A stretch of DNA of 7,941 nt from an uncultured Ruminococcus sp. (GTDB lineage: Bacteria; Bacillota; Clostridia; Oscillospirales; Acutalibacteraceae), in assembly GCA_902802975.1 (NCBI GenBank), contig CADCOF010000226.1, positions 1 to 7,941 of the forward strand. Reading direction: 5' to 3'. Position 1 is the first letter of the stretch. Every line of letters begins with the position of its first letter. Shown here piece by piece: positions 5,527-7,941 of this stretch. The notes under the pieces are model-generated. The model was not told the DNA's origin and made no database searches. It saw only the letters and a program-made list of their open reading frames with translations. Position numbers and translations under genes: made by a program.

Positions 5527-6399
5527 TTATTTTTTTGATTGTGTTTTGTGTAGATTGTCCGCTATTTGCGCAAACTGCTCCAAACTCAATTGCTCCGCTC
5601 TCGCATTATCTTCAATTCCGCTTGCAGCCAGCGCAGAGTGAACCGCGGCTTTATCTATGTGCAGTGAGTTTGACAGCGAATTCAGAACAGTTTTCCGCCT
5701 CTGCGCAAACGCCGCCTTTATCACCGCAAACATTTTCTCTTCATCTGCCGCGTTCACCGGCGGCTCCTTTCGAATGTTCAGCTTTATCACCGCGCTGTCA
5801 ACTTTCGGCGGCGGCATAAAACTTCCCGCAGACACCTTGAACAGCATCTGCGCTTCCGCATAGTAGTTCACCGCGCACGTCACCGCGCCGGACTGCCTTG
5901 TTCCCACGGGCGCACAGATTCGCTGCGCCGCCTCCTTCTGCACCATCACGGTTATGGAGTTTATCGGCAGCTTTTCCTCGAGCAGCCGCATAATTACGGG
6001 CGATGTGATGTAGTACGGCAGATTCGCGCACACAACGACTTCCATTCCCGCAAATTCGTCTGCTATCAGCGCGTGAAGATCGATCTCCATCACGTCCGCG
6101 TTTACGATTTTTACATTGTCAAATTCTGCAAGCGTCTCATCAAGCACGGGCAAAAGCCGCTTGTCAAGCTCTATTGCAACCACCTTGTCGGCAAGCCGCG
6201 CAAGCTCGCACGTCAGCACGCCTATGCCGGGACCTACTTCTATCACGCCTACCCCATGCCCCGCTCCGGACTGAGCCGCCATTTCCGGGCACACGCGAGG
6301 ATTTATCAAAAAGTTTTGCCCTAACGCCTTCGAAAATGTAAACCCATGCTTCGCCAAAATGCTTTTCACCGTGCCGATATTCGATAAATTCACTTCCAC
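5527..6399 (-). CDS. rsmA: 16S rRNA (adenine1518-N6/adenine1519-N6)-dimethyltransferase RsmA/KsgA
   Basis: A 290-residue enzyme that uses four S-adenosylmethionine to dimethylate two adjacent adenines in helix 45 of 16S rRNA, late in 30S assembly; its loss gives kasugamycin resistance. Visible motifs are KALGQNFL (24-31), the SAM-binding EVGPGIGVLT (54-63), AIELDKR (75-81, with E77 for the ribose), NADV (100-103), the catalytic NLPYY (126-130), SFMPPPKVDSAV (193-204) and FAQRRKTVLNSL (231-242) in the C-terminal domain. The length is typical of the family. The start is GTG at 6399, 4 nt after the stop of the rsmF-like gene, with its ribosome site inside that gene's last codons. The Erm-type alternative is unlikely given the typical KsgA motifs and C-terminal domain. 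Confidence 0.97.
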   Translation of the reverse strand: MEVNLSNIGTVKSILAKHGFTFSKALGQNFLINPRVCPEMAAQSGAGHGVGVIEVGPGIGVLTCELARLADKVVAIELDKRLLPVLDETLAEFDNVKIVNADVMEIDLHALIADEFAGMEVVVCANLPYYITSPVIMRLLEEKLPINSITVMVQKEAAQRICAPVGTRQSGAVTCAVNYYAEAQMLFKVSAGSFMPPPKVDSAVIKLNIRKEPPVNAADEEKMFAVIKAAFAQRRKTVLNSLSNSLHIDKAAVHSALAASGIEDNARAEQLSLEQFAQIADNLHKTQSKK

Positions 6400-6403
6400 A
6401 CGC

Positions 6404-7744
6404 TTATCCTCTCAATCCCTTTGGATATTTGTTTTTTAATACTCCGTCAACGGCTTTTCCAAAACCAACAGTCAGCCCGTCCGCCAACACTGCGGTAAAG
6501 CCCGAAAGCCCGCTGTCAATCCCGATCTCTTCACCTCTGAAAAACGCCTCCAACCGCTTGTCGCCGCTTTGAAGATCAACGAACGACCTCAGCTGCGATT
6601 TTTTCGCCGCCATAAACAGCGCGTGACACGGCTCAATGCGATTTTTCTTAACTTCGCCGAACAGCACTCCCGCGCGTATAACCGAAAGACCGTGAAGTGC
6701 CGGTATCTCCGCGTTCGGCAGCAAAAGAAGTTTATCCCCCACCAACTCGAACCGCTCCCCGAAACAACGCGACAAAAACAACTCGTCATACAGCTTGAAC
6801 GCCGCCTCGATCTCGGGCGTTTTTATGGGATAAAAATTATTACTGTTCGGCGTAAGTTCGCCCGATTTTTTCAGCTTGGCGGCAAAATGACCCTCGCCGC
6901 CGTCCATCGGGTATATTCTCACAGCTTTGCCGTCCAAAGTACGTCTGCCAAACGAAACGCCGCAGTCCACCAACTCAAAATCACGATGAGTATCAAGAAA
7001 ACGCTCGATAACGTCCTCATTCTCATACTTTGAAAATGTACAAGTCGAATAAACAAGCGTGCCGCCGTCTTTCAGCGCGCCCGACGCACTGTCAAGAACA
7101 GCAAGCTGTCTGTCTGCGCATGAATGCGAATGCTCGGCAGTCCACTCATCACGCGCGTTTTCGTCACGCCTGAACATTCCCTCGCCCGAACACGGTGCGT
7201 CAACAAGTATCTTATCGAAAAAGCCGCCCAACGCCCTGCACAGCTTATCCGGGTGACACGACGACACAACGGCGTTTGTAATTCCCATTCGTTCAATATT
7301 CGACAAAAGAATATTAGCTCTGCTTTTTACTATCTCATTGCTCCACAAAAGCCCGCTGCCATCTAAATCCGCCGCAATCTGCGTAGATTTCCCGCCGGGC
7401 GCGGCGCACAAATCAAGAACCCTGTCGCCTTTGTGCACATCGAGAATCGTAACTGCGGACATTGCGCTAGGCTCCTGCGCGTAAAATCCCCCCGCACGGT
7501 GAAGTGGGAGATTCCCCAAGCCTTCAACATCAAACGGAATATAAAAACCCTCGCTGCAAAAAGGAGTTTCAGAAAGCGGAAAATCAAGATTACCTTTAGC
7601 GATATCAACGCTGCATTTTAGTGTATTGATACGGATACCGCGATAATAGTTATTGTCAAGTGTATTTATATATTCCGAATAATCATTTTCGGAGAGAAGT
7701 TCTTTCATCTCGTTCAAAAAATCCTGTGATAGTTCTTTCATCAT
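6404..7744 (-). CDS. rsmF: RsmF-like rRNA (cytosine-C5)-methyltransferase (NOL1/NOP2/Sun family)
   Basis: A 446-residue SAM-dependent enzyme forming 5-methylcytosine in RNA, probably 16S rRNA near C1407 (E. coli numbering); the exact sites vary between bacteria. Domains in order: an N-terminal RsmF-type region (about 1-95, including RGIRINTLK and AQEPSAM); the Rossmann catalytic core (about 96-292) with DLCAAPGGKSTQ (111-122), DAPCSGEGMFRRD (182-194, product-release C185) and YSTCTFS (232-238, nucleophile C235); then the C-terminal RsmF extension and PUA-like RNA-binding region (about 300-446). This layout separates it from RsmB, which carries a NusB-like N-terminal domain. Two adjacent ATG codons (7744, 7741) lie behind GAGG; the first has 7-nt spacing. 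It is the first gene of the operon, and a terminator-like hairpin sits directly upstream. The symbol follows family; site specificity is not proven. Confidence 0.93.
   Translation of the reverse strand: MMKELSQDFLNEMKELLSENDYSEYINTLDNNYYRGIRINTLKCSVDIAKGNLDFPLSETPFCSEGFYIPFDVEGLGNLPLHRAGGFYAQEPSAMSAVTILDVHKGDRVLDLCAAPGGKSTQIAADLDGSGLLWSNEIVKSRANILLSNIERMGITNAVVSSCHPDKLCRALGGFFDKILVDAPCSGEGMFRRDENARDEWTAEHSHSCADRQLAVLDSASGALKDGGTLVYSTCTFSKYENEDVIERFLDTHRDFELVDCGVSFGRRTLDGKAVRIYPMDGGEGHFAAKLKKSGELTPNSNNFYPIKTPEIEAAFKLYDELFLSRCFGERFELVGDKLLLLPNAEIPALHGLSVIRAGVLFGEVKKNRIEPCHALFMAAKKSQLRSFVDLQSGDKRLEAFFRGEEIGIDSGLSGFTAVLADGLTVGFGKAVDGVLKNKYPKGLRG
6408..6413 (-). promoter_or_regulatory. Ribosome binding site of rsmA inside the end of the rsmF-like gene
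   Basis: GAGAGG on the minus strand lies within the last sense codons of the upstream gene, 8 nt before the GTG at 6399. It supports the GTG start and suggests that ribosomes finishing the first methyltransferase re-initiate on the second. Confidence 0.75.
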
Positions 7745-7757
7745 AAATTATCCTCAT

Positions 7758-7797
7758 AAAAAAACGCAGCTATTCGTAACACCACAATTAGCTGCGT
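7758..7797 (-). terminator. Rho-independent terminator or attenuator directly upstream of the rsmF-like gene
   Basis: Read on the minus strand, ACGCAGCTA (7797-7789) pairs perfectly with TAGCTGCGT (7772-7764) around a 16-nt loop, followed by an unbroken U-run ending at 7758. The GAGG ribosome site of the operon (7755-7752) begins two bases after the U-run, so no promoter can fit between the hairpin and the first gene. It either ends an upstream minus-strand transcript from outside the window or attenuates the operon. A -10-like TATAAT lies at 7808-7803 without a good -35. On the plus strand no U-run follows the hairpin. Confidence 0.8.
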
Positions 7798-7941
7798 ATC
7801 AAATTATAATTTGTAGGAGTGTGGAGATGTTTTGCTAATTCGGAATGCGGAATGCGGAATTATTTGTAAAAATCAATGGTTTATCACAACGACAATAGTT
7901 TATGCAGTGTGAAAAATTGTGGTCGAGAGTGATGGACTCAG
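7798..7941. other. Intergenic DNA with no recognisable gene
   Basis: No convincing reading frame or tRNA-like fold is seen between the hairpin and the window end. The stretch holds the heptamer repeat at 7841-7860 and a minus-strand TATAAT at 7808-7803. The segment AATTGTGGT at 7915-7923 is the exact inverse of ACCACAATT at 7781-7789 in the terminator loop. Any promoter of the minus-strand operon should lie here or beyond the window, but none of good quality is visible. Confidence 0.5.
7841..7860. repeat. Heptanucleotide tandem repeat CGGAATG, about 2.9 copies
   Basis: CGGAATG is repeated perfectly twice and followed by CGGAAT. The array is flanked by AATT on the left and TATT on the right, so its end reads GGAATTATT and merges into the same AATTATT heptamer that forms the repeat at 131-156. 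Arrays of this ATTCCGC type are, from general familiarity, common intergenic repeats in Ruminococcus and relatives. Confidence 0.8.

Noticed and set aside
6569..7033. Long plus-strand open frame (154 codons) opposite the rsmF-like gene
   Set aside because: Entirely antisense to a well-supported enzyme gene, with no promoter, ribosome site or recognisable domain.
7861..7941. Possible tRNA or RNA gene remnant at the right edge
   Set aside because: No acceptor or T-arm pairing could be built from the visible bases.
1..7941. CRISPR array, insertion sequence, transposase or phage genes
   Set aside because: No spaced direct repeats, no transposase or integrase motifs and no terminal inverted repeats around a reading frame were seen. 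The only repeats are the heptamer arrays and the hairpin block.

Overview
The window looks like chromosomal DNA of a low-to-moderate GC Gram-positive anaerobe of the Clostridia, most likely Oscillospiraceae/Ruminococcus-like. This rests on a DUF4250 protein, a lipoprotein cyclophilin with a Ser/Thr/Gly-rich linker, AAGGAG-type ribosome binding sites, mixed ATG/GTG/TTG starts, and short heptanucleotide tandem repeats in the intergenic regions. The assignment is inferred from gene families and style, not from a marker match.

Layout. Positions 1-239 are gene-free and AT-rich. They hold a 7-bp tandem repeat and a near-consensus extended -10 promoter on the plus strand. That promoter drives two plus-strand genes (240-1034 and 1046-2371) that I cannot assign to a known family. 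Both encode a short N-terminal membrane anchor. Behind it lies one copy (first gene) or two tandem copies (second gene) of the same roughly 200-residue cysteine-containing module. Right after the second stop codon comes a GC-rich, hairpin-dense, apparently non-coding block (2372 to about 2545). An AT-rich bidirectional terminator (2589-2625) follows and closes the plus-strand unit against the convergent minus-strand genes.

The rest of the window is on the minus strand. In transcription order it reads: an RsmF-type rRNA m5C methyltransferase (7744-6404), RsmA/KsgA (6399-5527), a small DUF4250 protein (5508-5323), a YgjP/DUF45 zinc-metallopeptidase-like protein with a duplicated N-terminal domain (5310-4342), and a HAD phosphatase (4317-3697). 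Gaps between these are 4, 18, 12 and 24 nt, so they form a probable operon centred on ribosome maturation and housekeeping. A cyclophilin-type peptidyl-prolyl isomerase lipoprotein (3577-2645) lies 119 nt further on and has its own clear promoter. Upstream of the rsmF-like gene is a strong minus-strand hairpin plus U-run directly against its ribosome binding site. It is either the terminator of a gene outside the window or an attenuator of the operon. A second heptamer repeat lies beyond it.

The most novel part is the plus-strand islet at 171-2371: two adjacent paralogues built from three copies of an unrecognised, probably extracytoplasmic module. The unusual duplicated wing of the YgjP-like protein and the hairpin-dense block come next.
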